Shown here one piece after another: positions 13,694-13,706 of a stretch of DNA of 13,706 nt. The translations under genes and the position numbers were made by a program. This DNA is from CBDUUP01 sp965370435 (lineage in GTDB: Bacteria; Chloroflexota; Anaerolineae; Anaerolineales; UBA11579). The stretch is from NCBI GenBank assembly GCA_965370435.1, contig CBDUUP010000084.1:1-13706 (forward strand). The letters are read 5' to 3'. The notes beneath the pieces are model-generated. The model ran no database searches and was not told where the DNA came from. It saw nothing but the letters and a program-made list of their open reading frames with translations. Position 1 is the stretch's first letter. Each line of letters begins with the position of its first letter.

Positions 13694-13706
13694 GTTATCA
13701 ATTTTT

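Larger units (their letters stand above)
13604..13706 (+). pseudogene. Start of a third ABC-operon ORF, running into tRNA-derived sequence
   Basis: GTG 13604, behind a perfect Shine-Dalgarno, opens a frame that stays open to the window end (34 codons). Only the first few codons (VIPR) precede DNA that is recognisably a valine tRNA and its terminator, so most of the visible reading frame is translated from RNA-gene sequence and is unlikely to be a real protein. The simplest reading is that a genuine third gene lost its body by recombination into the tRNA. Sequence beyond 13706 is needed to see where the frame stops. Confidence 0.4.

Overview
The window reads as chromosomal DNA of a Chloroflexota bacterium, probably of the Anaerolineae type. 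This is inferred from the style of the genes and intergenic repeats and not from any marker gene. Genes are carried on both strands, and several promoters match the sigma-70 consensus well.

Left part (1-2733, + strand), housekeeping. An unrecognised ORF, possibly cut at the window edge, is followed by ftsY (SRP receptor) and prfB (release factor 2). prfB contains the classic in-frame UGA and needs a +1 programmed frameshift; read through that site it gives a normal 366-residue RF2. A tRNA-Pro(GGG) gene follows with a near-consensus promoter and a terminator hairpin.

Middle (2826-9860). A 648-residue histidine/aromatic amino acid lyase on + converges with a 1418-residue gene on -. They are separated by a 444-bp intergenic stretch of degenerate repeats and a strong hairpin that faces the minus strand. 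The long protein carries two zinc ribbons, two class III cyclase domains, an AAA/STAND-type ATPase and a TPR tail, which is the architecture of soluble adenylyl cyclase (ADCY10) with added zinc ribbons. Its two cyclase domains have complementary catalytic residues: domain 1 has both metal aspartates and the adenine-contacting Lys, domain 2 has the Thr, Asn and Arg. One composite active site is therefore predicted. Upstream lies a tiny two-helix membrane protein gene with its own promoter, and two perfect 14-bp palindromes bracket the cyclase promoter.

Right part (9899-13706). An RpiR/MurR-type regulator and a fumarylacetoacetate-hydrolase-family enzyme form a two-gene minus-strand operon. Next, on +, come tRNA-Val(TAC) with a textbook terminator, then a visibly more AT-rich ABC-2 type exporter pair (ATPase plus six-helix permease, overlapping by 62 nt). 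A third ORF starts behind a perfect Shine-Dalgarno, but within about ten nucleotides it runs into the 3' two-thirds of a tRNA-Val(GAC) gene and that tRNA's probable terminator. This junction looks like a recombination scar in a valine tRNA locus.

The points most worth a second look are the split active site of the cyclase, the palindromes at its promoter, and the ABC operon/tRNA-Val junction at the right edge.
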